A DNA stretch of 64,000 bases from JBBROS01 sp963752225 (GTDB lineage Bacteria > Pseudomonadota > Alphaproteobacteria > Acetobacterales > Acetobacteraceae), in assembly GCA_963752225.1 (NCBI GenBank), contig CAVVXS010000007.1, forward strand, positions 1,798,001 through 1,862,000, written 5' to 3'. The translations under genes were made by a program, and so were the position numbers. Below the pieces are notes generated by a model. It saw nothing but the letters and a program-made list of their open reading frames with translations. It did no database searches and was not told the origin of the DNA. Below, piece after piece: positions 28,896 through 37,004 of the stretch (positions are counted from its first letter, which is position 1; each line of letters begins with the position of its first letter).

Positions 28896-28986
28896 GGCCT
28901 TGATTCCGGGGGTGAACGGGACGACCGTCGTTGCTCGGGTCCAGGGCGGCGCGACCGTTTTGACCTAGTTCAGCCTCGAGGCCGCC

Positions 28987-29787
28987 ATGCCAGACATCGA
29001 CACCGGGACACCCAGGATGATCGCCCGCAAGGAGGGCCCGGTCGGCTGGATGGTGTTCAACAATCCCGATCGCCGCAACGCCGTCGGGTCCGACATGTGG
29101 GCAGCCATCCCTGGCATCCTGGCCGACTTCGCCGACGACCCGGCCATTCGCGTCATCGCGCTGACCGGCGCCGGCGACCGGGCGTTCGTGTCGGGCGCTG
29201 ACATCAGTCAGTTCGAGCAGCAGCGCAGCACGCCCGATACGGTCGCCGCCTATGACGCCGTCTCGGAACAGGCGACGAAGGCGCTGAAGGCCGCCGCCAA
29301 GCCGACGGTCGCGGTAATCCGCGGCTGGTGCATCGGCGGCGGGCTCGGCATCGCCGTCAGCTGCGACTTGCGCTTCGCGACCGAGGGCTCGAAGTTCGGG
29401 GTCCCGGCCGGGCGGCTCGGGCTCGGCTACGCACTGCCGGGCGTGAAGACGCTGAACGACCTGGTCGGACCAGCCTATACCAAGGAGATCTTCTTCACCG
29501 CCCGCCACTTCTCGGCGGCCGAAGCGCTCGGCATGGGACTGGTCAACCGCGTGCTGCCGGACACCGAGTTCGACGCATTCATTGCGGCGCAGTTCGCCAG
29601 CATCGCCGCCAATGCGCCGCTCACCCTGCATACGCTGAAGCGCTCGGTGGCCGAGCTCGCCCGCGGCAACGAGGCCGATACCGCGGCGATCGCGGCGCTG
29701 GTCGAGAGCTGTTTCGCCAGCGAGGACTACAAGGAAGGCCGCCGCGCCTTCATGGAGAAGCGCAAGCCCGTGTTCACGGGGCGGTAG
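28987..29787 (+). CDS. Enoyl-CoA hydratase/isomerase (crotonase) family protein
   Basis: 266 aa crotonase-fold enzyme. The oxyanion-hole strands are visible as FVSGADISQF and GWCIGGGLG, which bind and polarise an acyl-CoA thioester. At the place where classical hydratases carry a catalytic glutamate the sequence reads FGVPAGRLGLG, with alanine, so simple enoyl-CoA hydration is not assured. Two bases separate its stop from the GTG of eutB, so it is probably co-transcribed with eutBC. Substrate unknown. Confidence 0.85.
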   Translation: MPDIDTGTPRMIARKEGPVGWMVFNNPDRRNAVGSDMWAAIPGILADFADDPAIRVIALTGAGDRAFVSGADISQFEQQRSTPDTVAAYDAVSEQATKALKAAAKPTVAVIRGWCIGGGLGIAVSCDLRFATEGSKFGVPAGRLGLGYALPGVKTLNDLVGPAYTKEIFFTARHFSAAEALGMGLVNRVLPDTEFDAFIAAQFASIAANAPLTLHTLKRSVAELARGNEADTAAIAALVESCFASEDYKEGRRAFMEKRKPVFTGR

Positions 29788-29789
29788 CC

Positions 29790-31181
29790 GTGTTCCTGGC
29801 GACAGCCGGTGGCGAGCGGCACCAATTTCCGAGCCTGGCGGCGCTGATGGCGAAGGCGACGCCGCAACGCAGCGGCGACGAACTCGCGGGACTCGCGGCC
29901 GACAGCCAAGCGCAGCGCGTGGCGGCGCAGATGGCGCTGGCGGACCTGCCCCTGGCGACCTTCCTGACCGAGGCGGTGGTGCCCTACGAGTCGGACGAGG
30001 TGACCCGGCTGATCATCGACAGCCACGATGACGCGGCGTTCGCCCCGGTGCGGCACCTGACGGTCGGCGGGTTCCGCGATTGGCTGCTGTCGGACGCGGC
30101 GACCACGCCGGTGCTCACGGCGCTGGCGCCCGGGCTGCTGCCGGAGATGGTCGCGGCCTGTGCCAAGCTGATGCGGCTGCAGGATCTGATGGTGGTGGCG
30201 AGCCGGACGCAGGTGACGACGGCGTTCCGCACCACGATCGGCTTGCCCGGGCGGTTGTCGGTGCGGCTGCAGCCGAACCACCCCGCAGACGACCCGCGCG
30301 GCATCGCCGCCAGCATCCTGGACGGCCTGCTGCTGGGCGCCGGGGACGCCTGCATCGGGATCAATCCGGCCACCGACAGTCCGGAGCGGACGCGCTCCCT
30401 GCTGCTGTTGCTGGACGACGTGCGGCAGCGGCTGGCGATCCCGATGCAATCCTGCGTGCTGGCGCATGTGACGACGACGCTCGAGCTGATCGAGCGCGGG
30501 GCGCCGGTGGACCTCGTGTTCCAATCGATTGCCGGGACGGAGGGGGCCAACCGCGGCTTCGGCATCTCGCTCGCGCTGCTGGACGAGGCGGCCGCCGCGG
30601 CGCAGTCGCTCGGCCGCGGCAGCGTCGGCGCCAACGCGATGTATTTCGAGACGGGACAAGGCAGCGCGCTGTCGGCCGGGGCGCATTGCGGTGTGGATCA
30701 GCAGACGCTCGAGGCGCGGGCCTACGCGGTCGCGCGGCGCTACCGGCCGCTGCTGGTCAATACGGTCGTGGGCTTTATCGGGCCGGAGTATCTGTTCGAC
30801 GGCAAGCAGATCACCCGGGCCGGGTTGGAGGACCATTTCTGCGGCAAGCTGCTCGGCCTGCCGATGGGGTGCGACGTTTGCTACACCAACCACGCCGAGG
30901 CGGACGCGGACGACATGGACGCCTTGCTGGCACTGCTGGTGGCCGCCGGCGTGACGTTCGTGATGGGCGTGCCGGGGGCGGACGACATCATGCTCGGCTA
31001 CCAGAGCACGAGCTTCCACGACGTGCTGGCGATGCGGGAGCTGTTCGGGCGGCGGCCGGCGCCGGAGTTCGAGGCCTGGCTGGACGCGCAAGGATTGCTG
31101 GACGGCGCGGGGCGGGTGCGGCCGCCGGGTCTGGGCGACCGCCTGCCGGTGCCGTTCCAGGCGCTGCTGCCGGCCGCATGA
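29790..31181 (+). CDS. eutB: Ethanolamine ammonia-lyase large subunit
   Basis: 463 aa catalytic subunit of the adenosylcobalamin-dependent enzyme converting ethanolamine to acetaldehyde and ammonia. GTG 29790 restores the canonical N-terminus, where SGDELAGLAADS aligns with the start of EutB proteins. Substrate-pocket and core sequences such as VFQSIAGTEGANRGFGI and MYFETGQGSALSAGAH are intact. The stop overlaps eutC (ATGA). No microcompartment, reactivase (eutA) or permease gene is in the window, so this is the minimal EutBC form. Confidence 0.94.
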   Translation: MFLATAGGERHQFPSLAALMAKATPQRSGDELAGLAADSQAQRVAAQMALADLPLATFLTEAVVPYESDEVTRLIIDSHDDAAFAPVRHLTVGGFRDWLLSDAATTPVLTALAPGLLPEMVAACAKLMRLQDLMVVASRTQVTTAFRTTIGLPGRLSVRLQPNHPADDPRGIAASILDGLLLGAGDACIGINPATDSPERTRSLLLLLDDVRQRLAIPMQSCVLAHVTTTLELIERGAPVDLVFQSIAGTEGANRGFGISLALLDEAAAAAQSLGRGSVGANAMYFETGQGSALSAGAHCGVDQQTLEARAYAVARRYRPLLVNTVVGFIGPEYLFDGKQITRAGLEDHFCGKLLGLPMGCDVCYTNHAEADADDMDALLALLVAAGVTFVMGVPGADDIMLGYQSTSFHDVLAMRELFGRRPAPEFEAWLDAQGLLDGAGRVRPPGLGDRLPVPFQALLPAA

Positions 31182-31927
31182 CGCCTCCGACGGCCTGGCG
31201 CGGGCTGACGGCGGCTAGAATCGGGCTTGCGCGCAGCGGGGCGTCGATCGGGACGGCCCCGCTGCTCGAATTGCGGCTGGCGCATGCGCGGGCGCGGGAC
31301 GCGGTGCATGCGCCGCTGGACGAGGCGGCCTTGCTGTCGGCGCTGCCCTCCCCCGCCTTGGTGGTGTCGAGCCATGCGGCGGACCGGGCGACGTACCTGC
31401 GGCGGCCGGATCTCGGCCGGGTGCTGGCGCCCGAGGCTGAACCGGTGCTGGCGCCGCGGGCCGGCGCGTTCGACTTGGCGGTGGTGCTGGGGGACGGATT
31501 GTCGGCGACGGCGGTGCAGCGCCACGCGGCGCCGCTGCTCGATCTGCTGCTGCCGGCGCTGGCCGGGTGGGCGCTGGCGCCGCTGGTGCTGGTGCGTGGC
31601 GCGCGGGTGGCGGTGGGCGACGCGGTGGCGGCGGCACTTGGCGCGGGGGCGGTGCTGGTGCTGCTGGGCGAACGGCCGGGCTTGTCGGCGCCGGACAGCC
31701 TGGGCGCCTACCTGACCTGGGCGCCGGCGCCGGGAACGACGGACGCGGCGCGGAACTGCGTCAGCAACATCCGGCCGGACGGGTTGGGGTATGCGGAGGC
31801 GGCGCATCGGCTGCAACATTTGCTGGAGCGGATGCGGGCGCTGCGGCTGAGCGGGGTCGCGCTGAAGGACGAGAGCGACCGCCCGGCCGTGCTGCCGGGC
31901 GCGCCCGGGTCAACCGGGCCCGCGTGA
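31178..31927 (+). CDS. eutC: Ethanolamine ammonia-lyase small subunit
   Basis: 249 aa, cobalamin-binding partner of EutB. Recognisable segments are LRLAHARARDAVH at the N-terminal third, VVLGDGLSATAVQRHA, GERPGLSAPDSLGAYLT and RNCVSNIRPDGL. Translationally coupled to eutB by a 4-base overlap. The 3' end overlaps the 3' end of the convergent PEP-mutase-like gene by 18 bases. Confidence 0.94.
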   Translation: MTPPTAWRGLTAARIGLARSGASIGTAPLLELRLAHARARDAVHAPLDEAALLSALPSPALVVSSHAADRATYLRRPDLGRVLAPEAEPVLAPRAGAFDLAVVLGDGLSATAVQRHAAPLLDLLLPALAGWALAPLVLVRGARVAVGDAVAAALGAGAVLVLLGERPGLSAPDSLGAYLTWAPAPGTTDAARNCVSNIRPDGLGYAEAAHRLQHLLERMRALRLSGVALKDESDRPAVLPGAPGSTGPA

Positions 31928-32731
31928 GGGCAGCAGTTGCGCGAGGTCGCGGCCCGGCACTGCGCCCTGGACGGCGGCCGGCACATCACCGGCCGTCAGC
32001 GCCGTCAGGGCCGCCAGCAACCCGCCCATGGCACGGCGGTAGAGTGCGCCGCCGAGGCTGACGCGGCGCACGCCGGCGGCGGCCAGCTCGGCGAGTTGGA
32101 CACCGGGGCCGATCAGCACGTTGACGGGCTTCGGCGCGACCGCGCGGACGACGGCGCGGATCGCCTCCATGTCGGGCAGGCCGGGTGCGTACAGCACGTC
32201 GGCGCCTGCGTCGGCGAAGGCGGTCAGGCGGCGAATGGTGTCGTCGAGATCGGGGCGGCCGTTCAGGAAATTGTCGGTGCGGCCCGTCAGCAGGATTCGC
32301 CCGCGTGCCGCCGCCGCCGCCGCGCGTACGCGGGCGACGGCTTCGTCGAACGGGTGGATCGGGTGCGCGGGGTCGGCCGTGGTGTCCTCGATCCCGACCC
32401 CCGCGAGGCCGCCGGCGATCGCGGCTTCGACGGTTGCGACGCAATCGTCCGGCGCCGGGCCGTAGCCGTCCTCGAGGTCGCCGTTGACCGGGAGGCCGGT
32501 GACGCGGGCCAGCAGGGCGGCGTTGGCAACCGAGTCCGCGAGGCTCACCGCATGGGCGCCGTCCGCACGCCCCATCGCGGCGGCGATCGCGAAGGAGGAG
32601 CTGCCGAGGGCCTCGAACCCGGCCTGCTTGCACAGCAGGGCCGAGGCGGCGTCCCAGGGGTTGGGCATGACGAACACGCCCGGCCGGTCGTGCAGGGCGC
32701 GGAACCGTTCATAGGCGCTGGCAGTGCTCAT
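31910..32731 (-). CDS. Isocitrate lyase/phosphoenolpyruvate mutase family protein
   Basis: 273 aa TIM-barrel enzyme of the ICL/PEP-mutase superfamily, acting on C-C or C-P bonds of 2-oxo or 2-hydroxy acids. It has PNPWDAASA near the N-terminus, the metal-binding region LEDGYGPAPDD, GIEDTTAD and LTGRTDNFLNG. ATG 32729-32731 has AAGGGAA just upstream. It lacks the KKCGH-type isocitrate lyase catalytic loop, so it is not a glyoxylate-cycle enzyme. Divergent from an ArsR-type regulator across 134 bases containing an inverted repeat, so regulation by that protein is plausible. Confidence 0.85.
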   Translation of the reverse strand: MSTASAYERFRALHDRPGVFVMPNPWDAASALLCKQAGFEALGSSSFAIAAAMGRADGAHAVSLADSVANAALLARVTGLPVNGDLEDGYGPAPDDCVATVEAAIAGGLAGVGIEDTTADPAHPIHPFDEAVARVRAAAAAARGRILLTGRTDNFLNGRPDLDDTIRRLTAFADAGADVLYAPGLPDMEAIRAVVRAVAPKPVNVLIGPGVQLAELAAAGVRRVSLGGALYRRAMGGLLAALTALTAGDVPAAVQGAVPGRDLAQLLPSRGPG

Positions 32732-32800
32732 GGTCGTTCCCTTCGGATGGCGGCCGTGCCGTCTCGTGTGTATGGCGCAGGTCATCGTAGCGACGCTTCG

Positions 32801-32830
32801 GGCGGCGCCGTAGCATTCTCGGGCGCCGCC
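32801..32830. promoter_or_regulatory. Inverted repeat in the divergent promoter (possible ArsR-type operator)
   Basis: GGCGGCGCC (32801-32809) and GGCGCCGCC (32822-32830) are perfect 9-base inverted arms with a 12-base spacer, located between the divergent PEP-mutase-like gene and the helix-turn-helix regulator. Position suits an operator for the adjacent regulator. High GC makes chance palindromes common, so this is tentative. Confidence 0.4.
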
Positions 32831-32865
32831 GCGCGAGACTGGCCGACCAAGAGGATCGGGACAGC

Positions 32866-33600
32866 ATGCTGAGCACATCCGCTTTCGCCGCGACGGCCGC
32901 GCTGGTGGGTGATCCCGCCCGGGCCAACATGCTCGCCGCGCTGATGGACGGGCGGTCGCTGACCGCGAGCGAACTTGCGCGGGCGGCCGGCGTGACCCCG
33001 CAGACGGCGAGCGGCCACCTGGCCCGGTTGAGCGACGCCGGGCTGCTGCTGGTGTCGCGAGGGGGGCGGCACCGCTACCACCGCCTCGCCTCGCCGGCGG
33101 TGGCGCAGATGCTCGAAAGCATCATGTCGGTCGCGGCCGGGCAGGCCGCCCGGGCGGACCGCGGCCCACGACGGACGATCGTCGTCGGCCCGCGCGACGC
33201 GGCGCTTCGTTATGCCCGCACCTGTTACGACCACCTCGCCGGGACGCTGGCCGTGGCGGTCGCCGACCGTCTGGTGGAACGCGCGCATGTCGAGCTGTCG
33301 GCCGATGGCGGGGTGCTGACGGAGGACGGCGCGACGTTCTTGCGGGAACTGGGCGTCCCGCTCGAGGCCGATCCGGGTCGCGGTTTGAAGGCGGGGAGCG
33401 GACGGGTGTTTTGCCGACCGTGCCTCGACTGGAGCGAGCGGCGCCCGCACATCGGCGGAGTGCTTGGCGCGGCGTTGTGCCGGGCCTGCTTCGCGCAGGG
33501 CTGGATCCGCCGCGCCGGCGACGGCGGCCGCGCCGTTTCCGTCACCCCGGCGGGACAGATCGCCTTCAAGCGGGCCTTCGACCTGCCCGCTCCACGCTGA
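32866..33600 (+). CDS. ArsR-family winged-helix transcriptional regulator
   Basis: 244 aa. The winged helix-turn-helix lies at residues 10-85 (LTASELARAAGVTPQTASGH then LLLVSRGGRHRYHRL). The C-terminal part is much longer than in classic ~100 aa ArsR repressors and carries two CxxC pairs, FCRPC and LCRAC, which could bind metal or act as a redox sensor; the ELCVC metal site of classic ArsR is absent. Divergent from the PEP-mutase-like gene. A hairpin follows the stop at once. Confidence 0.85.
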   Translation: MLSTSAFAATAALVGDPARANMLAALMDGRSLTASELARAAGVTPQTASGHLARLSDAGLLLVSRGGRHRYHRLASPAVAQMLESIMSVAAGQAARADRGPRRTIVVGPRDAALRYARTCYDHLAGTLAVAVADRLVERAHVELSADGGVLTEDGATFLRELGVPLEADPGRGLKAGSGRVFCRPCLDWSERRPHIGGVLGAALCRACFAQGWIRRAGDGGRAVSVTPAGQIAFKRAFDLPAPR

Positions 33601-33603
33601 CGC

Positions 33604-33619
33604 AGGGCCTTGTGGCCCT
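33604..33619 (+). terminator. Small hairpin directly after the ArsR-type gene
   Basis: AGGGCC, loop TTGT, GGCCCT forms a perfect 6-bp stem four bases after the stop codon. No T-run follows, so intrinsic termination is uncertain. Confidence 0.35.
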
Positions 33620-33810
33620 CGTGCGGGCGCTGCGGCTTGGGCAACATTCAACAGGTTGCGGATTGCGACGGGCATCGCTTCGCGCGGGTTGCGGTTCCCG
33701 GCGGTCAGGGGTCGCGGAGGCGCCTGGCGTAGGGGAGCAGGATGACGCGGTCGGGTGGATGGGCCGGCGTGCGGGTGAACCGGGTAGCCACATTGGCGCA
33801 AGGGAGCAGT

Positions 33811-33836
33811 GGTGGGGTGCAGAAGGGCACCCCACC
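33811..33836. repeat. Perfect 10-bp intergenic hairpin
   Basis: GGTGGGGTGC, loop AGAAGG, GCACCCCACC, followed by CTACG. Symmetric hairpins of this form recur between genes in GC-rich alphaproteobacteria, and it may be a dispersed repeat or a bidirectional terminator. Only one copy was seen in this window. Confidence 0.45.
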
Positions 33837-34007
33837 CTACGATTGCTAGCAGTTAGGGTGCGCTTGTTACGACAGTTCTGCCCACATGATGTGGTTGGAT
33901 AATATTGGCCGCTTTGCGCCAAAGGCGGTCATCAACAAGCTCCCGGTTCTCGCCCGGAAGCGGATGCTGGGGGTCATCTCCTCGATAGACTCCCTTTTGT
34001 CATCGGA

Positions 34008-34727
34008 TCAGATTGGAATCTTTCCGACCGAACCACCGCCGTCGACGTGCAGCGTTTGGCCGGTGATATAGCTTGCCTCCTCCGAGAGAAGGAACGCGAC
34101 AGCGGCAGCTATCTCATCGGGCTGCCCAAGGCGTCGCATCGGGATCATCGTCAGGAACTTCCGCTCGGCTTCACTTCCCGCGGGCGTATTGCGGCGGAAC
34201 AGTTCCGTCTCGATGGGGCCGGGTGCCACCGAGTTTACGGTGATGCCGGTTTCCGCAAGCTCGAGAGCCCAAGTCCGCGTGAAGTTTTCGAGCGCAGCTT
34301 TGCTCGCGCCATAGGCGGTTCGGTTGGCCATGCCGAGCGTGACGAGACTGGTGATATTCACGATCCGGCCCCACCCCTTCTCCTTGAGCGTCGGCAGGAT
34401 TGCTTGGACAGCGTTGAGGGTCGGGTGGAGATTGAACCGCAGTATCTCGTCGAGGACATGCAGATCGACCTCGCCCAGCGGTTGAGGCCTTCCGACCCCA
34501 GCGTTGTTGACGACGCCGTCGAACGAGTGACGCGCCGCCAGCTCTCGAAACGCTTTCGCCGAGCCGGCTTCATCGCTGAGGTCGACCAAGGCGAGAGTTC
34601 CGGGAAATGAAGGCAGGGGTTCGCGCGCGATGCCGACGACGGCGTGACCGGCTTCGGCGAGGCGCTTGGAGATGGCGAGGCCAATGCCTTTGGTGGCGCC
34701 GGTCACGAGAAAAGTCCGTTGTTTCAC
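34008..34727 (-). CDS. SDR family NAD(P)-dependent oxidoreductase
   Basis: 239 aa classical short-chain dehydrogenase. Cofactor motif TGATKGIG (residues 9-16), NNAG, catalytic Ser in NITSLV, and YGASK supplying Tyr and Lys; the C-terminus ITGQTLHVDGGGS is standard. The start codon is GTG at 34727 with GGAGG upstream. Closest style is 3-oxoacyl-ACP reductase-like. Downstream of the second SDR on the same strand with a 137-base gap, so possibly a common transcript. Substrate unknown. Confidence 0.92.
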   Translation of the reverse strand: MKQRTFLVTGATKGIGLAISKRLAEAGHAVVGIAREPLPSFPGTLALVDLSDEAGSAKAFRELAARHSFDGVVNNAGVGRPQPLGEVDLHVLDEILRFNLHPTLNAVQAILPTLKEKGWGRIVNITSLVTLGMANRTAYGASKAALENFTRTWALELAETGITVNSVAPGPIETELFRRNTPAGSEAERKFLTMIPMRRLGQPDEIAAAVAFLLSEEASYITGQTLHVDGGGSVGKIPI

Positions 34728-34864
34728 GGTTTGCGCCTCCTAAACCGAGTTGGGGAATTCTGTGACCGCCGAGCTTCCAGACCCGGCGGAGCCGCAGATC
34801 ATGTCGTCGGAGTGTCTTGGAGCAGGGATGGGCCGACGCCTTGCAGCGATTGGTCGACCAACGC

Positions 34865-35611
34865 TCAGAGTTGCGACCACCCCCCGTCGACCGGCAGTTC
34901 CAGGCCGGTCGTGTAGGTCGCGTCGAACGCGAGGAAGAGGACGGCCTTGGCGACCTCCTCCGGCGCTCCGAAGCGCTTCATCGGATTGGCTTCGCGCATC
35001 TGCGCGGTGAGGTGGTCGGCTGTTGCCTTATCGGGAAACGCTTTGCCGATGATCGGCGTCTCGATCGGGCCGGGCGACACCGCGTTGACGCGGATCCCCC
35101 GCGGAAGCAACTCGGCGGCGAACGTCCGAGCAAACGATCGCAGCGCCGCCTTGGCCCCGCCATAGGCCGCGACCATCGGCATCCCCTTTATGTTTGCAGT
35201 CGAGGTCGTGAGGACGACCGCGCCCCCCTGGTTGATCAGCGACGCGAGCCTCTGGACCGCGAAGAATGGTCCCTTGGCGTTCAAGTTGAACATCTCGTCG
35301 AAGGTCGCCTCGGTCGTGCTCTCGAGAGGGGCGAAGAGGCTGAATCCGGCGTTGACGAAGAGTAGATCGAAGGTGCCGAACACTTCCTTCACGCGAGCGG
35401 CAAGGGCATCGATATCCGGCAACGACCGCGCGTCGCTCGAAACCGCGATGCCGCCCGTTCCAAGCTCTTTCTGCGTAGCATCCAGACCGGCTTGCGACCG
35501 CCCCGTCACGAGGACACGCGCGCCCGCCGCGACGAGCATCTTCGCCGTCGCAAGCCCGATGCCGCTGGTGCCGCCAATGATCACCGCGCGCTTCGCTTCG
35601 TACTGTCCCAT
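34865..35611 (-). CDS. SDR family oxidoreductase, divergent from a TetR gene
   Basis: 248 aa short-chain dehydrogenase with GGTSGIG cofactor loop, VNAG, catalytic Ser in LTTSTAN, YGGAK, and C-terminal GLELPVDGGWSQL. ATG 35611 has AAGGAG upstream. The 88-base gap to the divergent TetR gene contains a palindrome matched by a second copy at the tetR start, so expression is probably controlled by that repressor. Such TetR-SDR pairs usually respond to reactive carbonyls or aromatic compounds; the ligand here is unknown. Confidence 0.92.
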   Translation of the reverse strand: MGQYEAKRAVIIGGTSGIGLATAKMLVAAGARVLVTGRSQAGLDATQKELGTGGIAVSSDARSLPDIDALAARVKEVFGTFDLLFVNAGFSLFAPLESTTEATFDEMFNLNAKGPFFAVQRLASLINQGGAVVLTTSTANIKGMPMVAAYGGAKAALRSFARTFAAELLPRGIRVNAVSPGPIETPIIGKAFPDKATADHLTAQMREANPMKRFGAPEEVAKAVLFLAFDATYTTGLELPVDGGWSQL

Positions 35612-35652
35612 GCGTAATCTCCTTGCGAGACCAGTCTCGCCTCGCCATATTT

Positions 35653-35666
35653 GAACTGTTTAGTTC
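35653..35666. promoter_or_regulatory. Palindromic operator O1 of the TetR/SDR pair
   Basis: GAACT-GTTT-AGTTC, a perfect inverted repeat, lies immediately before TATAAT (35667-35672), a consensus -10 in the tetR direction. It sits between the divergent SDR and TetR genes. Its half-sites match those of the second palindrome at 35702-35715 (GAACY/RGTTC), with centres 49 bases apart. Confidence 0.6.
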
Positions 35667-35699
35667 TATAATAGGGTGGACGATCAGGCGCAAGGAGTT

Positions 35700-36338
35700 A
35701 TGAACCGAATGGTTCAAAATATTTCGCGGCCGCGGGGACGACCGCGCAGGTTCGACGAGAGCCAGGCGTTGGAGAAGGCGATTCAGGTCTTCTGGTCGAA
35801 AGGCTATGACGGCGTGACGATCGACGATCTCGTCGCCGGCATGGGCGTGGGGCGGCCAAGCCTGTACTCCGTCTTCGGAGACAAGCGGGCAATATTCTTG
35901 CGCGTCCTCAAGTCCTACGCAGAGACGAAAGGCGCTCGCGCCGCCCAGGCGCTTCTCTCGCCGCCCTCTCTTCGCGGCGCGATCGCGGGCTTCCTGAGAT
36001 GGACCGTAGAAAGTGCGACGGAAGAAGGATCCGCCCCGGGATGTCTGCTCGTGTGCATCGCGCCGCTCGTGGACGATGCCGAGGTCCGGCAATTCCTCCA
36101 CGACGCGGTAAAGGCCAGCACGGCGCTCGTGGAACGCCGCTTTCGCGACGGGGTCAGCGCGGGTGAGGTCGCGTTTGATTTTCCCGTCGCCGCGCGCGCG
36201 AGCCAAGTCCTCGACCTTGCACGCGGTCTGACGATGCGTGCGCTGATGGGCGCGCCGCGCAAGGCGCTCCTCAACGACGCCGAGGAAGCGGCCGACTTGG
36301 TGCTCCTTCAGCGACGGGGAGGTGCGCTACCGGAGTGA
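35700..36338 (+). CDS. TetR/AcrR family transcriptional regulator 1
   Basis: 212 aa. The N-terminal helix-turn-helix (about residues 17-62) includes ALEKAIQVFWSKGYDGVTID and GVGRPSLYSVFGDK; the C-terminal all-helical ligand domain follows. ATG 35700 was chosen because AAGGAG (35692-35697) precedes it; the upstream GTG at 35676 would be poorly placed. Two related palindromes flank its promoter and start. Divergent from an SDR gene, convergent with a second TetR gene six bases away. Confidence 0.92.
   Translation: MNRMVQNISRPRGRPRRFDESQALEKAIQVFWSKGYDGVTIDDLVAGMGVGRPSLYSVFGDKRAIFLRVLKSYAETKGARAAQALLSPPSLRGAIAGFLRWTVESATEEGSAPGCLLVCIAPLVDDAEVRQFLHDAVKASTALVERRFRDGVSAGEVAFDFPVAARASQVLDLARGLTMRALMGAPRKALLNDAEEAADLVLLQRRGGALPE
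35702..35715. promoter_or_regulatory. Palindromic operator O2 covering the tetR start
   Basis: GAACC-GAAT-GGTTC overlaps the ATG (35700-35702) of the TetR gene. Same half-site family as O1. A repressor bound here would also block elongation or translation entry of its own gene, consistent with autoregulation. Confidence 0.55.
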
Positions 36339-36344
36339 TGACGG

Positions 36345-36938
36345 TCAGCCCCTCGCCAGAAATCCTTCGGCCATCAGCCGGAACGCCTCGGTCGCCTTTG
36401 GTAGAACGGTCTGCGGCTCGTCGCTGGCGGCAATCCACAGAGCGGCGTTGAATGCCGTGCCGCTCAGAAGGCGTGACGCGGCCTCGACGTCGACCGGCTT
36501 CATGACTCCCGTTTCAATCAGATCAGCAACCGCCTGCATCGTCATGCTCAGGCAGGCGTTCTGGCTCGGCCAAGTTGACGGGTCGCCCAGAAAGGCAGGC
36601 CCGTCCAACAGGACGATCCGCCGAACCTCCGGGTCCAGTGCCAGCTTGATATACGCTTCACCGACCGTCAGCAGCCTTTGCCACGGGCTCGCCGCAGTTT
36701 CTCCCGCCTGATGGGCGCGCGCGGCCATTTCACCATCGACCTGAGCGACGACGGCCGCCAGCAATCCCTTCTTGTCGCCGAAGCCATGATAGAGGGCGCC
36801 ACGGGTGAGGCCGACCTGCGCGGTGAGATCGTCCATCGACGCGGCGGCAAAACCCGATGCTGCGAACGCCTTTCGCGCCGCCCCGATCAGCTTGATGCGG
36901 TTTTCCTCCATGGTTTCGGCGCGACGTTTGACGGCCAA
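36345..36938 (-). CDS. TetR/AcrR family transcriptional regulator 2
   Basis: 197 aa repressor. The helix-turn-helix region (about residues 14-60) contains FAASGFAAASMDDLTAQVG and TRGALYHGFGDKKGLL. TTG 36938 fits a GGGAG site upstream; ATG 36911 is an alternative giving nine fewer residues. Divergent from the double-RidA gene; the gap holds two near-identical palindromes, one over the likely -10 of this gene. It probably represses itself and the ridA-like/MFS genes (inference). Confidence 0.9.
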   Translation of the reverse strand: MAVKRRAETMEENRIKLIGAARKAFAASGFAAASMDDLTAQVGLTRGALYHGFGDKKGLLAAVVAQVDGEMAARAHQAGETAASPWQRLLTVGEAYIKLALDPEVRRIVLLDGPAFLGDPSTWPSQNACLSMTMQAVADLIETGVMKPVDVEAASRLLSGTAFNAALWIAASDEPQTVLPKATEAFRLMAEGFLARG

Positions 36939-36956
36939 AGTACTCTCCCGGTTGGC

Positions 36957-36969
36957 ATACGCACCGTAT
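36957..36969. promoter_or_regulatory. Operator O1 of TetR regulator 2
   Basis: ATACG-CAC-CGTAT in the context CATACGCACCGTATAT. It overlaps TATACG, a likely -10 for the - strand tetR. The same core recurs 48 bases away at 37005-37017. Confidence 0.6.
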
Positions 36970-37004
36970 ATCGAGTTGACGGAGAGAGGTCATCCATGCC
37001 TTAC

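Larger units (their letters stand above)
33601..34007. other. Gene-poor gap at the edge of the lower-GC segment
   Basis: 407 bases without a convincing gene. It holds the small hairpin at 33604, a strong 10-bp hairpin at 33811-33836, the palindrome CCACATGATGTGG (33882-33894) and an imperfect 7-bp stem at 33909-33928. From about 33840 base composition drops towards that of the accessory segment to the right. A 61-codon + frame at 33886-34071 overlaps the SDR gene antisense and looks spurious. Confidence 0.5.

Noticed and set aside
33886..34071. 61-codon + strand frame
   Set aside because: Its 3' half is antisense to the SDR gene end, there is no ribosome site, and the translation matches nothing recognised.
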